Shown: positions 49,220 to 57,763, counted from the first letter of the stretch. The stretch: 64,000 nucleotides of DNA from Paenibacillus algorifonticola (GCF_000971975.1 NZ_KQ040778.1:186001-250000); one strand, 5' to 3'. Notes: generated by a model not told the origin, from the sequence alone. Made by a program: numbers and translations.

Positions 49220-50172
49220 CATTGATTAACCAACTGGTGAGCGGAGACGATTTTACCGGATTTTATTTGCTCAGAGAGCTTGAAGTGAAGCAGACGAACG
49301 GGGCAACGCCGAAAGATTATTTTGATATCGTATTATGCGATGCCAGCGGCCAGCTTTCCGCTAAATATTGGGATGTATCGAGTGCGGATAAAGAAACCTT
49401 TTTCCCGATGGGGCTGGTGAAAATCCAGGGCAACGCCCACACGTACCGGGAGAAGCTGCAAATAAAAATTTCGCGCATGCGCAAGGTTACGGAAGAGGAT
49501 GGGGTAGCACTGACGGATTTCATCCGCTCGGCGCCGGTTCGTCCAGTCGATCTCGTGCATACGATTAAGCAGGTTACAGCCAGCATTGCCGATCAGGAAA
49601 TTCGGACCATCGTCACGTATTGCGTGGATAAGGTCGAGGACAGACTGATGCATTATCCGGCAGCGAAAACGCACCATCATGCGTATTTCGCCGGACTTGC
49701 CTATCATATTGTGCGGATGCTGGAAATTGGCGCTTTTATTTGCAAGCAGCGTCCATTCCTGAATGCCGATTTAATCAAGGCCGGCATTGTGCTGCATGAT
49801 ATTGCCAAGCCCGAGGAAATGGTTGCCCAACTCGGCATCGTTTCCGAATACAGCCTGTCTGGCAAGCTGATGGGGCATATTTCGCTCGCATCCAACTGGA
49901 TTACGGAAGCGGCTATTCGCTGTGATATTGATCTGGAATCGGAAAAGGTGCTCGGCTTGCAGCATTTGGTGCTTTCCCATCACAATTTGGGCGAATGGGG
50001 CAGTCCGGTGCAGCCTCAGACAGCAGAAGCGGTCGCGCTGCATCATATTGATGCAATGGATGCCAAGCTGCAAATGGTCGAGGATGCGCTAGATACGACG
50101 CCAGATACGGAACAGTGGACACCATTTATTCGCGGGCTTGAAAATAAGCCTATCTATCGGATGAAGCTGTAA
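49216..50172 (+). CDS. yhaM: 3'-5' exoribonuclease YhaM
   Basis: 318 residues, the family length. OB-fold domain at the N-terminus (LVSGDDFTGFYLLRELEVKQ, YFDIVLCDASG), then HD domain with HHHAYFAGLAYH, LHDIAKPEE and HHIDAMDAK. Degrades single-stranded RNA and DNA from the 3' end. Translationally coupled with the upstream HD protein. Confidence 0.93.
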   Translation: MTLINQLVSGDDFTGFYLLRELEVKQTNGATPKDYFDIVLCDASGQLSAKYWDVSSADKETFFPMGLVKIQGNAHTYREKLQIKISRMRKVTEEDGVALTDFIRSAPVRPVDLVHTIKQVTASIADQEIRTIVTYCVDKVEDRLMHYPAAKTHHHAYFAGLAYHIVRMLEIGAFICKQRPFLNADLIKAGIVLHDIAKPEEMVAQLGIVSEYSLSGKLMGHISLASNWITEAAIRCDIDLESEKVLGLQHLVLSHHNLGEWGSPVQPQTAEAVALHHIDAMDAKLQMVEDALDTTPDTEQWTPFIRGLENKPIYRMKL

Positions 50173-50218
50173 CTCCACTTAAACGAACAGGGAACAAACA
50201 TATCTATAAAAATTTGAG

Positions 50219-51196
50219 GTGACAATAACGGGTACGCAGGCTCACGCTTGCCTGGCCCGTACAATACCAATGGCAGAAATCATACAAACGCCGATCAAGC
50301 AGTGCGCGTACTGTAACGAAGACAAGCCGCTTGGCGATTTTTTGCGCCGTACAGGCAGGCGCTCGGGTCCTGACTCGCGGCGCGGCGCCTGCCGCTCCTG
50401 CAGGAAAGAGCGGGCGAGCTCGCAGGCCGCGCCAGCAGCTGTTGTGGAGCCGCCAGTTGTACAAGCAGGCGCCGCAGATGAGTCTAGGCCGGAAGCGGCT
50501 GCTGCTGGCGTCCAGAAGAAGTCCCGCAGGAAACGCGGCGGGAGAAGAAGGCGGGCGAAGGCCGCAGCGGCAGTAGCCGCCGCAGCTGAGCAAGCGGCGA
50601 AGGAGACGGGCGGCAGGGAAGCGGCGAAAGCAAGCGCAGCAGCCCCGAAAGCAGGCGCCCAGCCACCGGGAATGGATTCAGCGGTGGCGGCAGTGGCGCA
50701 GGAGGCAGGCGCGGCGAGCAGGCCAGGCGCCGTTCGCAAGCCGGAGAAGAAGGCGCTGCGGGCGAAGACAGCTGCCCGCTCGCCGAAGCAGCGGCCTTTG
50801 CCGAAGCCGTCAAATCATTCGCCGACGGATCCTACGTATTTGCGTCCTTCCGGGCAAGGCACGGTATGGATGAGAGGCAAGACCGACAAGGGCAGGCAGT
50901 GGTATCAGGAAATTGAACTGGAGCTGGCCGTTATACTCGTTAACGAGCATGCAGCGGTTGTCGTGAATCGCAGGACCATTCGCAGGCTATTCAGCAATAA
51001 AGATTTTCGCAAATATATTTTAACGCGGGATAATTATACATGCTTCTTCTGCAAGCAGTATGGCGATACGATCGACCATATGCTTCCGCGCGCCAAGGGC
51101 GGTCATACGACACCGGACAACTGCGTCTGCGCTTGCCATGTATGCAACCAGTCGAAGGCAGACAAAAACCTTGAGGATTTTATGAGGGAAGTGTAG
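50219..51196 (+). CDS. HNH endonuclease with N-terminal zinc finger and Ala/Lys/Arg-rich linker
   Basis: About 325 residues. N-terminal Cys4 finger (CAYCNEDK...CRSCRKE), a long low-complexity Ala, Lys and Arg linker (about 55-195), then a domain ending in an HNH nuclease (YTCFFCKQYGDTIDHMLPRAKGG...CHVCNQSKADK). The linker is GC-rich, over 65 percent by eye. The start is unclear: GTG 50219 lies inside the GAGGTG that would be its ribosome site, and ATG 50270 has no good site. Possibly a homing-type or DNA repair nuclease. Confidence 0.85.
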   Translation: MTITGTQAHACLARTIPMAEIIQTPIKQCAYCNEDKPLGDFLRRTGRRSGPDSRRGACRSCRKERASSQAAPAAVVEPPVVQAGAADESRPEAAAAGVQKKSRRKRGGRRRRAKAAAAVAAAAEQAAKETGGREAAKASAAAPKAGAQPPGMDSAVAAVAQEAGAASRPGAVRKPEKKALRAKTAARSPKQRPLPKPSNHSPTDPTYLRPSGQGTVWMRGKTDKGRQWYQEIELELAVILVNEHAAVVVNRRTIRRLFSNKDFRKYILTRDNYTCFFCKQYGDTIDHMLPRAKGGHTTPDNCVCACHVCNQSKADKNLEDFMREV

Positions 51197-51237
51197 CTCC
51201 CGCAAACGAAAAGCAGCGGCAGTCACCATACACAATA

Positions 51238-51292
51238 AAAGCGCCAACATACGAGCGGGCAGCAAGTGCTGCGCGGTATGTTGGCGCTTATT
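51238..51292. terminator. bidirectional terminator
   Basis: AAGCGCCAACATAC pairs with GTATGTTGGCGCTT around a GCAGCA/TGCTGC inner stem. Confidence 0.8.
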
Positions 51293-51325
51293 TGTGTATG
51301 GAAGAGTTGGACGTGGAGCTGGCCT

Positions 51326-51706
51326 CTACAAGTTCAGTGCGTTGACAAGCTGGATCGAGGCATTATAGTAGCTTTCGTTCCAGCCATAGTTGTACATGCT
51401 GTCCTCGTAGCTCAGCATGCCAATTATAAAAAGTAGAAACAACAGCAAGCTGAGGAATAGACTAATGGCTCCGCAAATGAGGCCGGCAATAGCCATGCCG
51501 CGTCCTTGCTCTCGCGTTTTGGGAATTTGATTAAGCGAAACGATGCCCATTACGACAGCGACAATGCCTAACAGTACACCGATGAATGGAATGAAAGATG
51601 TAATGCCGCAAACGAGCGCGGCAATTGCAGCACCATTCGTCTTCTGCACAGGTGGCTGGAATGGCGCATTATTTTGATAGTTATGACCATTGTTATAGTC
51701 GTTCAA
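51326..51706 (-). CDS. DUF4190 membrane protein
   Basis: 126 residues. Polar Asn/Gln-rich N-terminus, then two long hydrophobic segments (about 26-55 and 72-95) with the Gly-rich DUF4190 pattern ALVCGITSFIP, GIVAVVMGIVSL and GMAIAGLICGAISL. Function unknown. Confidence 0.82.
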   Translation of the reverse strand: MNDYNNGHNYQNNAPFQPPVQKTNGAAIAALVCGITSFIPFIGVLLGIVAVVMGIVSLNQIPKTREQGRGMAIAGLICGAISLFLSLLLFLLFIIGMLSYEDSMYNYGWNESYYNASIQLVNALNL

Positions 51707-51870
51707 GGATGGTTCCTCCTAAGCTTGGAAATATGATGAAAATGCGAGTTTTCATTATTATACGTCTCTTTTTACCCGAAGGCTACACTTTACTTGGTAA
51801 AGAGCTGAACCATTGATCGGTGATAGACAGAGCGAGTATCCGATGAGGCTTGGATGCTCGCTTAATCCGG

Positions 51871-52755
51871 TTATTCTGGCACGATGTCTGCTCCCGCTTT
51901 TGCCTGTGCTTCCGTATTCATTCCTGTCGCCGTTACTGCCCCTTTCTCTCGTTCTGGCGTCGCCCCATATCTCGCTAGCGCAAGGGAGGATGCCTCTCGC
52001 ATGCGGCGCTGCAAATAATCGCCTTGGGTCACCTTAATCCGCTTGCCGAGGAAGCGGATTTTCGACAATACATATTCGGCTTCATTGTTTAGGAACGTCA
52101 GCTTGATCGTATAAGATTTAAGCTGGTCATCGTAGGACACGGCCTTCTCAAAGCAGGAAAAAGCATACAAAATCCGCGACAGCTCCGCGTTGTACGTTTC
52201 CACAACCTGAATGACGGCGCTAGTGCTGCGCTTAGCGAGCAGTGCTTCGATGGAGGCGGTAAGCTGGATATAACGCTCGGGCTCGCAAGGCATATCCTGA
52301 ATGGCGAGGATCGTTTGCAGCTTCGTGCTCATCAGTGACCTGTGGCGCTGATGGTACCAGAGCAAATACCATTCTTTTTTCACCATGGAATATTCCAGCT
52401 TATAGGGCACACCGGATTGGTGTTCGTGCTGTCTGCCGTTTTTGATCATATAGCTCAGCTTGATCTGGTTGCGATGCATAATCGAGCGTCTAAGCTGGCG
52501 CAGCAGCGGGTGGTACACTTGCAGCTCTTTGCTGGCGGCTTTCTGGATGAGCGGCCCGGCTGTCTCCATCAAGCTGTCCTGCTCAAGCAGGCTTTCGAGC
52601 TTTGCGAGTGTTCCGGGCGCAAAAGCCTGCACCGCTTCTGAATGCTGCAGCATCGCCTTGAGCCAGCTTCGTTCATTCCCCGTCACCATAAAGGTGCCGG
52701 AGTCTTCAAGGCGGGACATGAGCTGATAATTGAAAATTTTCTCAAACGGGTTCAT
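51871..52755 (-). CDS. WYL-domain transcriptional regulator (second of a pair)
   Basis: About 294 residues. Central WYL domain: KLSYMIKNGRQ, LEYSMVKKEWYLLWYHQR (WYL core), then a C-terminal WCX-like part (SAVIQVVE...VLSKIRFLGKRIKVTQG). The N-terminal HTH is not obvious. ATG 52755 overlaps the end of the upstream WYL gene by 14 bases, so the two are coupled and likely work together. WYL regulators bind ligands such as nucleic acids and commonly control RNA/DNA repair and defence genes. Confidence 0.85.
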   Translation of the reverse strand: MNPFEKIFNYQLMSRLEDSGTFMVTGNERSWLKAMLQHSEAVQAFAPGTLAKLESLLEQDSLMETAGPLIQKAASKELQVYHPLLRQLRRSIMHRNQIKLSYMIKNGRQHEHQSGVPYKLEYSMVKKEWYLLWYHQRHRSLMSTKLQTILAIQDMPCEPERYIQLTASIEALLAKRSTSAVIQVVETYNAELSRILYAFSCFEKAVSYDDQLKSYTIKLTFLNNEAEYVLSKIRFLGKRIKVTQGDYLQRRMREASSLALARYGATPEREKGAVTATGMNTEAQAKAGADIVPE

Positions 52756-54061
52756 AGTAGTCAGCAATCTCCTTCCATTCGTCAATCATCTCTTTGCGCA
52801 AATGGAGAGGCTCCAGCACTTCACAGCTTGATCCAAAGCTGCGCAGCCAAGGCCTGATTTCGAACGTGCCGTTTACTTCAATCTCATATAGGAAAGAATC
52901 CGCGCCATCCTCCTCGGTAATGCGTCCCCATTGGCCTTGCAGCTGCACGCGTTCCTTAATGAAGTTTTGCGGTGCTCCTACAGGATGGAAGAAGCGGGCA
53001 CGCACGGTAACAGTTCTTCCCGTATCAATGAGCCAGCTTCGCGCCGTGCGCGCTTCGAGCTGCGCCAGATGCTGCTCAAATTGCTCCTGCGGCACTGCTT
53101 CACCCTCCTGAATTTGCGTCATGCCCTCCATCCTGTATTTCACAATGCCTTTGCCTGAGTGGAAGCCGAGCAAATACCAGCGTCCATACTGATGGTCGTA
53201 TACGACTTTAATCGGTATGGCAACCTCTTCCTTGCCCGTTGTATCACGCTCGAACAAAGGGTTGGTGTTGCGGGAGGCATAGCTGGTTTCTTTTTTCGGC
53301 GAAAAATACAGAAATTTCACCTTGCGTCGCTCGCGAATGGCGGCCAGCAGGCTAAATAAATGGGCTTCATCCAGCAGGCGGGAGTAAAAGTGATATTTAT
53401 ATAAAAAAGCATCCAGCGTGACTGTGTCCTCCTGCGTGCGCTGCAAATGCTTTTTCAAGCTGTCGCGGAGCATATAGCCCTGCACGGAAGGAACATGCGT
53501 ATTCGCCATGACGTCGGCAAAATCGTATAAATCCAGCAGTTCCTCCTCCGTCAGCTCCTGCACCAGCTCGTTTGCAAGCCGGTAGCGGTACGGACGAGGC
53601 CCCGGTTCTTTACGGATGACGCCGACCTCCTCCAAATATTTCAGATCGCTGCGCACCGTTTTCTCATCCGGGGGCGCCAGCTCAGCGGGCATATTGCCGC
53701 AGCAGGCGTCCATCAGCTCCATGGCGGTCAGTGTACGGCCGCTTTGCAGCGCCTCCAGCAGCAGCGAAATGCGCTTGCTTTCGGTTTCCTTCAGCGACTT
53801 GGCGCGAAACAGAAAGAGCAGCATATGATCGGCGGAATCAAAATAGCTATAACGAACCGTCTCTGCAAATTCCTTGCCCTGTTCCTCGGGAAGCTGCTGG
53901 TAGACGGCGTTTACAATTTCCTTGAGCTTTTTTATCGTTTTATCAAATGTATGAATGGAGATGCCGAGCCGGTCTGCGAATTGCTGCCGACTGTAGGCCC
54001 CGCTCGTTAAGACAAGCATGCGCAGAAACTGAATCTCTTTATCGAAGCTTTCTTTAGCCAA
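52742..54061 (-). CDS. WYL-domain transcriptional regulator (first of a pair)
   Basis: 439 residues. N-terminal helix-turn-helix (SRQQFADRLGISIHTFDKTIKKLKE), a second DeoR-like HTH region (VRSDLKYLEEVGVIR), WYL domain about 245-330 (KVKFLYFSP, YGRWYLLGFHSGKG) and a C-terminal WCX domain. Divergent from rtcB1, with the two start codons only about 220 bases apart, so it is the best candidate to regulate the RNA-repair genes. Confidence 0.9.
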   Translation of the reverse strand: MAKESFDKEIQFLRMLVLTSGAYSRQQFADRLGISIHTFDKTIKKLKEIVNAVYQQLPEEQGKEFAETVRYSYFDSADHMLLFLFRAKSLKETESKRISLLLEALQSGRTLTAMELMDACCGNMPAELAPPDEKTVRSDLKYLEEVGVIRKEPGPRPYRYRLANELVQELTEEELLDLYDFADVMANTHVPSVQGYMLRDSLKKHLQRTQEDTVTLDAFLYKYHFYSRLLDEAHLFSLLAAIRERRKVKFLYFSPKKETSYASRNTNPLFERDTTGKEEVAIPIKVVYDHQYGRWYLLGFHSGKGIVKYRMEGMTQIQEGEAVPQEQFEQHLAQLEARTARSWLIDTGRTVTVRARFFHPVGAPQNFIKERVQLQGQWGRITEEDGADSFLYEIEVNGTFEIRPWLRSFGSSCEVLEPLHLRKEMIDEWKEIADYYEPV

Positions 54062-54151
54062 CTGTGATCCCCTGCCTTCCGGCTTGCTCTCGTTATCTAT
54101 TCTATTATTCTATGAAGGATTAGTAGGGTTGTAAAAAAAGACCATAGGCGT

Positions 54152-54171
54152 GAAAAATCGTTATATTTTTC
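54152..54171. promoter_or_regulatory. candidate operator in the WYL-rtcB1 divergent region
   Basis: Perfect inverted repeat GAAAAAT-N6-ATTTTTC in the 222-base divergent intergenic region. A binding site for a WYL dimer is possible; AT-richness makes chance occurrence easy. Confidence 0.3.
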
Positions 54172-54283
54172 CTGATCGTAATACTTTCGCCATGTTCGCG
54201 AGCTTGCTTTTAAGGCAAAATCAGATTTATCAAGGGCGGACGACGGAGCGCAAATGGCGCAGCAGCATGAAGGAGGAACAAGG

Positions 54284-55750
54284 ATGAAAACAACAAATGA
54301 AAAGACAGAAGCTGAGGCAGCTGCTAAAGGTTTGGAGAAGACGATTCAGCTAAAAGGGAAAAATCACCGCGAGCTTGGTCTCGCCCACGGCAAGCTGCAT
54401 GTGTTCGCGAATGACGAAGTATTCGCAATGCTTGAGCCCAATGCTTATACGATGGCTGACAACAATCTGCGCATTCCGCGTAATCAATATATGAGCTATA
54501 CACCAGATGCACATATCGGAGTAGGAACATGCATCGGCACAACAGCAGTTTGGAATATGAAGGACGGCTTTATTTCGCCCTCGATTGTCGGCTCGGATAT
54601 TGGCTGCGGGATGCGGGTGCACACAACGCCGCTGCATAAGCGCGATATTCAGGATAAAGAGGTGCGCCGAGCATTGATTAGTGCGATCGAAAAATACGTG
54701 CCAACCCATGAGCGGACGAATACGAATTATGAGGATATCGACATTATGAGCGTTGTGCAGCACGGGCTAAAAGGGCTCCCGGCCAAATATGTGCCGAATG
54801 AGCAATGGCTAACGCATGTCGAGCAGTCGGCCTTCGGCTTTGATCATAAAGCGCTGGAGCATTTGCCGCCGCGCATTAAACGCAGCGCCCACGGACAGCT
54901 TGGATCGCTCGGCAACGGGAACCATTTTATTGAGATTCAATATTTGGACATCAACGAGGAATACAGCGAATTGGCGGAAAAATGGGGCTTGTTCGATGGG
55001 CAGGTCGTCGTCATGATTCATTCCGGTTCGCGTGCATGGGGCGCAATGGTTGGTCGTGAACACAACAAAGTGATTAAAGAAGCAATGCACCAGTGGGGGA
55101 TCAGCAATCCCGATCCGAATTTGGTCTATGCTCCGATTGCCAGCCATGAAGGGCAAATGTACCTCAACCTGATGTATTCGGCGCTGAATTTCGCCGTGAG
55201 CAATCGCCATATGATTGCGTTTGGCGTCCAGCAAGCGTTCAGGGATGTTTTTGGCCCTGAGATGGAACTGCCTGTGCTTTATGATCTGATGCATAATTAC
55301 GCGCTGAAGGAGTTTCACCGCAAGCAGCCGATGCTTGTTCACCGGAAGGGCGCGACACGCGCGCTGCCGCCGAACCATTTTCTAAATACGCCTGCTTATA
55401 AGGAGACGGGGCATCCCGCCCTCATTCCAGGCTCGATGGGAACGGCATCCTATATTATGGTCGGCAAGGATGAGGGCTTAAAAAACTTCTATTCCATCTG
55501 CCATGGGGCGGGCCGCGCCAGATCGAGACGGGCGACAAAGCAGCTGGTCACCGTCGATCAATTCGAGCAATCGCTACGCGTCGGGAGCGACGATGAGATT
55601 TTGGTCAACCACCGCTCGCTGCAAGACATTCTCGATGAATGTCCGCAAGCCTACAAGGATGTGGATCAAATTATCGACAGTGTGGTTGGCGCATCGCTTG
55701 CCGCTGTCGTTGCCAAATGCCAGCCGATGGCTGCTATTAAAGGCACTTAA
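54284..55750 (+). CDS. rtcB: RtcB-family RNA ligase, copy 1
   Basis: 488 residues. RtcB joins 2',3'-cyclic phosphate or 3'-phosphate RNA ends to 5'-OH ends using GTP and Mn. Active-site blocks: Asp and Cys in SDIGCGMRVH, Asn-His in NGNHFIEIQ, His in HSGSRAWG, and the guanylylated His in CHGAGR. ATG 54284 follows AAGGAGG; an in-frame ATG at 54254 lacks a site. It has a 16-residue N-terminal extension rich in Glu/Ala/Lys compared with copy 2. It heads the first operon of the RNA-repair island; a 564-base gap follows. Confidence 0.95.
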   Translation: MKTTNEKTEAEAAAKGLEKTIQLKGKNHRELGLAHGKLHVFANDEVFAMLEPNAYTMADNNLRIPRNQYMSYTPDAHIGVGTCIGTTAVWNMKDGFISPSIVGSDIGCGMRVHTTPLHKRDIQDKEVRRALISAIEKYVPTHERTNTNYEDIDIMSVVQHGLKGLPAKYVPNEQWLTHVEQSAFGFDHKALEHLPPRIKRSAHGQLGSLGNGNHFIEIQYLDINEEYSELAEKWGLFDGQVVVMIHSGSRAWGAMVGREHNKVIKEAMHQWGISNPDPNLVYAPIASHEGQMYLNLMYSALNFAVSNRHMIAFGVQQAFRDVFGPEMELPVLYDLMHNYALKEFHRKQPMLVHRKGATRALPPNHFLNTPAYKETGHPALIPGSMGTASYIMVGKDEGLKNFYSICHGAGRARSRRATKQLVTVDQFEQSLRVGSDDEILVNHRSLQDILDECPQAYKDVDQIIDSVVGASLAAVVAKCQPMAAIKGT

Positions 55751-55877
55751 CATTGCTATTTAAGATAACTTCAATAATAGATTGGGTTGCTAGCTTATGG
55801 CTTTGCCATGGCATGGATTTCAATATGATCCAGCAGTACGGGCGTACGCTGTGCGCTTGTGTGCTGCAAAGTGCATG

Positions 55878-55919
55878 AAGCTTGGGCCCCACCAGCTTTA
55901 GAATCGGGGTTCGAATCCC
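55878..55919 (+). other. tRNA-like element in the rtcB1-slipin gap
   Basis: GGG-TTCGAAT-CCC (55907-55919) is a T-arm with a perfect TTCGAAT loop but only three stem pairs. Just before it AAGCT...AGCTT (55878-55898) forms an anticodon-like hairpin with an 11-base loop. A full tRNA cannot be drawn: no matching acceptor stem or CCA. The whole gap 55751-56314 has no convincing gene but several short hairpins (CAGC-GTAC/GTAC-GCTG at 55831; GCGCAG/CTGCGC at 56169). It may hold a structured RNA, such as a Y-RNA-like molecule seen with RNA-repair genes elsewhere (inference). Confidence 0.35.
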
Positions 55920-56314
55920 AACCGTTTTGATACGGAGCATTGGAGCAGCTGTAGCTATGCTATAGCACACATCAACTCCCTTCCAAGGAGCGAAAAATTA
56001 GGGGACTCTTGCAGCAGGAATGCTCATGCCGGCCTGTACGGCGGCGCTGCGGCACGGCTATGCAATCGGTGGATACCGAGCAGGGCAAGCGAGTATATTT
56101 TGCGGCCCGCAAAGCGAAGGATCGGCCGGTTGAAGTTGAACGGGACCGTTATGCTTCGCAGAGCACCGCGCAGATTGCTGCGCCTGACGATGCTCTTAAG
56201 CCTGATTCCGCTTTATCCGCAGGAAGCATTCCTGATTGTAAGAATCACAACTACTCAAATGACAAATCAAACCAACCATTTAACGTTTAACCAACCTGAA
56301 TGAGGTGACTTTAT

Positions 56315-57433
56315 ATGACGACTAAACTCAAAAATCCATTGATTATACAAGACGACGAGCGTGCGCTGCTGTTCCGTAAAGGCGGCTATGTTAAGCTTTT
56401 GCAGCCAGGCAAATACCGCTTGTCCGCATGGCGCGAGGAAACGGTGATCGTGCTGAATGTGACGAAGCGCTTTCAAATTCCAGGCAAGGATGCCGAGCTG
56501 TTTCTGCATGATCAGGAGCTGCTTGCCCAGCTTACAATCGTTGAGGTACAGGATTATGAATATGTGCTGCACTATGTGGACGGCAAGTTTAGTGCCCTGC
56601 TGACGGCGGGCAAGCATATTTTCTGGAATGTGCTGAAAAAGCATACATTCGTTCATGCGGACATCCGCCAGCCTGAGATTGGCAAGGACATTAATCTCGC
56701 GATTATGTCGAAGCTGAATGGCTACTACCAGTGCGTGGAGGTAGCGAATTATGAGACAGCGGCGCTGTTTTACAACAATGTCATGCAGCGCGAGCTGGCG
56801 CCGGGCAAATATTATTTTTGGAATGGCCCTACGACGGTGCTCGTACGCAAGACGGATCTTCGCCAGCAGCAGCTCGATTTGACGGGACAGGAAATGATGA
56901 CGGAGGATAAGGTGACGCTGCGGCTCAACTTTGTCTGCCAATACAAAATCATCGATCCACTTAAAGTGCTGATGATCAAATCGTTCGAGGATCAGGTGTA
57001 TATTGCGCTGCAGCTGATTTTGCGGGAATATGTCGGTACGCTGCGCCTCGATGATTTGCTGAAGATGAAGCAGGAAATCGCCGCTTTCGTGCTATCACGC
57101 TTGAATGAGAAAGGCGATGATTACGGCGTCCAGTTTTTGTCCGCAGGCGTGAAGGATATTATTTTGCCGGGCGATATTAAGGACATTATGAACACCGTGC
57201 TCATTGCCGAGAAAAAAGCGCAAGCTAATCTCATCACCCGCCGCGAGGAGACGGCTTCGACCCGCAGCCTGCTGAACACAGCGAAGCTGATGGATGAGAA
57301 TATGACGCTGTACCGCCTCAAGGAGCTTGAATTCATGGAAAAAATTTGCGAGAAAATCGGCACGATTTCGCTGTCCAGCGGCGGCAATATGCTGGAGCAG
57401 CTTAATTCGCTGCTGAGCGCAAAGCATGAATGA
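56315..57433 (+). CDS. slipin (SPFH/stomatin-like) protein
   Basis: 372 residues. SPFH-type domain with VKLLQPGKYRLSAW, QCVEVANYETAALFYNN and the repeat-like LAPGKYYFWNGP, then the Band-7 core (VTLRLNFVCQYKIIDP, LREYVGTLRLDDLL) and a helical C-terminus (EKKAQANLITRREETASTRS). It has no clear membrane anchor. Slipins of this type are a recurrent neighbour of rtcB in bacterial RNA-repair operons; role unknown. GAGGTGA precedes the ATG. Confidence 0.88.
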   Translation: MTTKLKNPLIIQDDERALLFRKGGYVKLLQPGKYRLSAWREETVIVLNVTKRFQIPGKDAELFLHDQELLAQLTIVEVQDYEYVLHYVDGKFSALLTAGKHIFWNVLKKHTFVHADIRQPEIGKDINLAIMSKLNGYYQCVEVANYETAALFYNNVMQRELAPGKYYFWNGPTTVLVRKTDLRQQQLDLTGQEMMTEDKVTLRLNFVCQYKIIDPLKVLMIKSFEDQVYIALQLILREYVGTLRLDDLLKMKQEIAAFVLSRLNEKGDDYGVQFLSAGVKDIILPGDIKDIMNTVLIAEKKAQANLITRREETASTRSLLNTAKLMDENMTLYRLKELEFMEKICEKIGTISLSSGGNMLEQLNSLLSAKHE

Positions 57434-57468
57434 TAGCTGGCGCTTGCTGGCTATCGGGGTATTTTTTT
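57432..57468 (+). terminator. terminator of slipin
   Basis: GATAGC/GCTATC hairpin, GGGGTA then T7. Confidence 0.8.
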
Positions 57469-57480
57469 ACTGAAAATGGG

Positions 57481-57509
57481 TTGACAAATGCTGGGGACGC
57501 AAGTAAGAT
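57481..57509 (+). promoter_or_regulatory. sigma-A promoter of the nucleotidyltransferase-rtcB2-kptA operon
   Basis: TTGACA (57481-57486), 17-base spacer, TAAGAT (57504-57509). The start should be near 57516. Confidence 0.85.
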
Positions 57510-57541
57510 GAACGAAATAACTTGAAGGGAGGCCGAAACAA

Positions 57542-57628
57542 ATGTCCGTAAATATGATGATTATCCCACAAACCAATTTCATATCTATCGTCCATGCGAA
57601 TCGGCCTCAGCGGAACCAACTGCTGTAA
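57542..57628 (+). CDS. 28-residue leader peptide (uORF)
   Basis: Starts ATG 57542 after AAGGGAGG with good spacing, ends TAA 57628. The middle reads FISIVHANRPQ, resembling ErmC leader FVISTVHYQPN, a macrolide-stalling peptide. It probably acts in cis through ribosome position, not as a protein. Its codons Ile-Val-His (ATC GTC CAT) are the anti-terminator strand. Confidence 0.7.
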   Translation: MSVNMMIIPQTNFISIVHANRPQRNQLL

Positions 57629-57690
57629 GTCGAAGAGTTATAGGCCAGCTGCGCGCTGTCTATACCGACTTGCAATAGCTCTATTCACTT

Positions 57691-57734
57691 AAGAAGCTAT
57701 GGACGATGCTCGAATGTCTGTGGCTTCTTTTTTT
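57691..57734 (+). terminator. attenuator terminator
   Basis: AAGAAGCTATGGAC pairs with GTCTGTGGCTTCTT (14 pairs including G-U), loop 11 bases, then T7. Confidence 0.88.
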
Positions 57735-57763
57735 GTTGCCAAAAAAACAAAGGAGGGCTTCGG

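Larger units (their letters stand above)
57516..57734 (+). promoter_or_regulatory. attenuator leader of the second RNA-repair operon
   Basis: About 219 bases from the promoter to a terminator (57691-57734) that lies 30 bases before the nucleotidyltransferase start. Elements: GAGGCCGA (57529-57536), which covers the uORF ribosome site and is complementary to TCGGCCTC inside the uORF (57601-57608); ATCGTCCAT in the uORF (57587-57595), exactly complementary to ATGGACGAT in the terminator's 5' arm and loop (57699-57707), so it can act as antiterminator; a strong hairpin 57627-57671 starting at the uORF stop; and the terminator stem 57691-57704/57716-57729 with T7. The RNA is thus able to switch between at least two states depending on ribosome position. 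Confidence 0.75.

Noticed and set aside
55840-55935. A complete tRNA gene at the T-arm
   Set aside because: Only the T-arm loop is good; T-stem has three pairs, and no acceptor stem, D-arm or CCA can be found.
56009-56290. 93-codon frame in the rtcB1-slipin gap
   Set aside because: No ribosome site before its ATG, no recognisable domain, and low-quality composition; treated as non-coding.
57629-57635. GTCGAAG as a Y-RNA Ro-binding motif in the attenuator
   Set aside because: Seven bases are too short to be significant, no Ro gene is present, and the leader is better explained as an attenuator.
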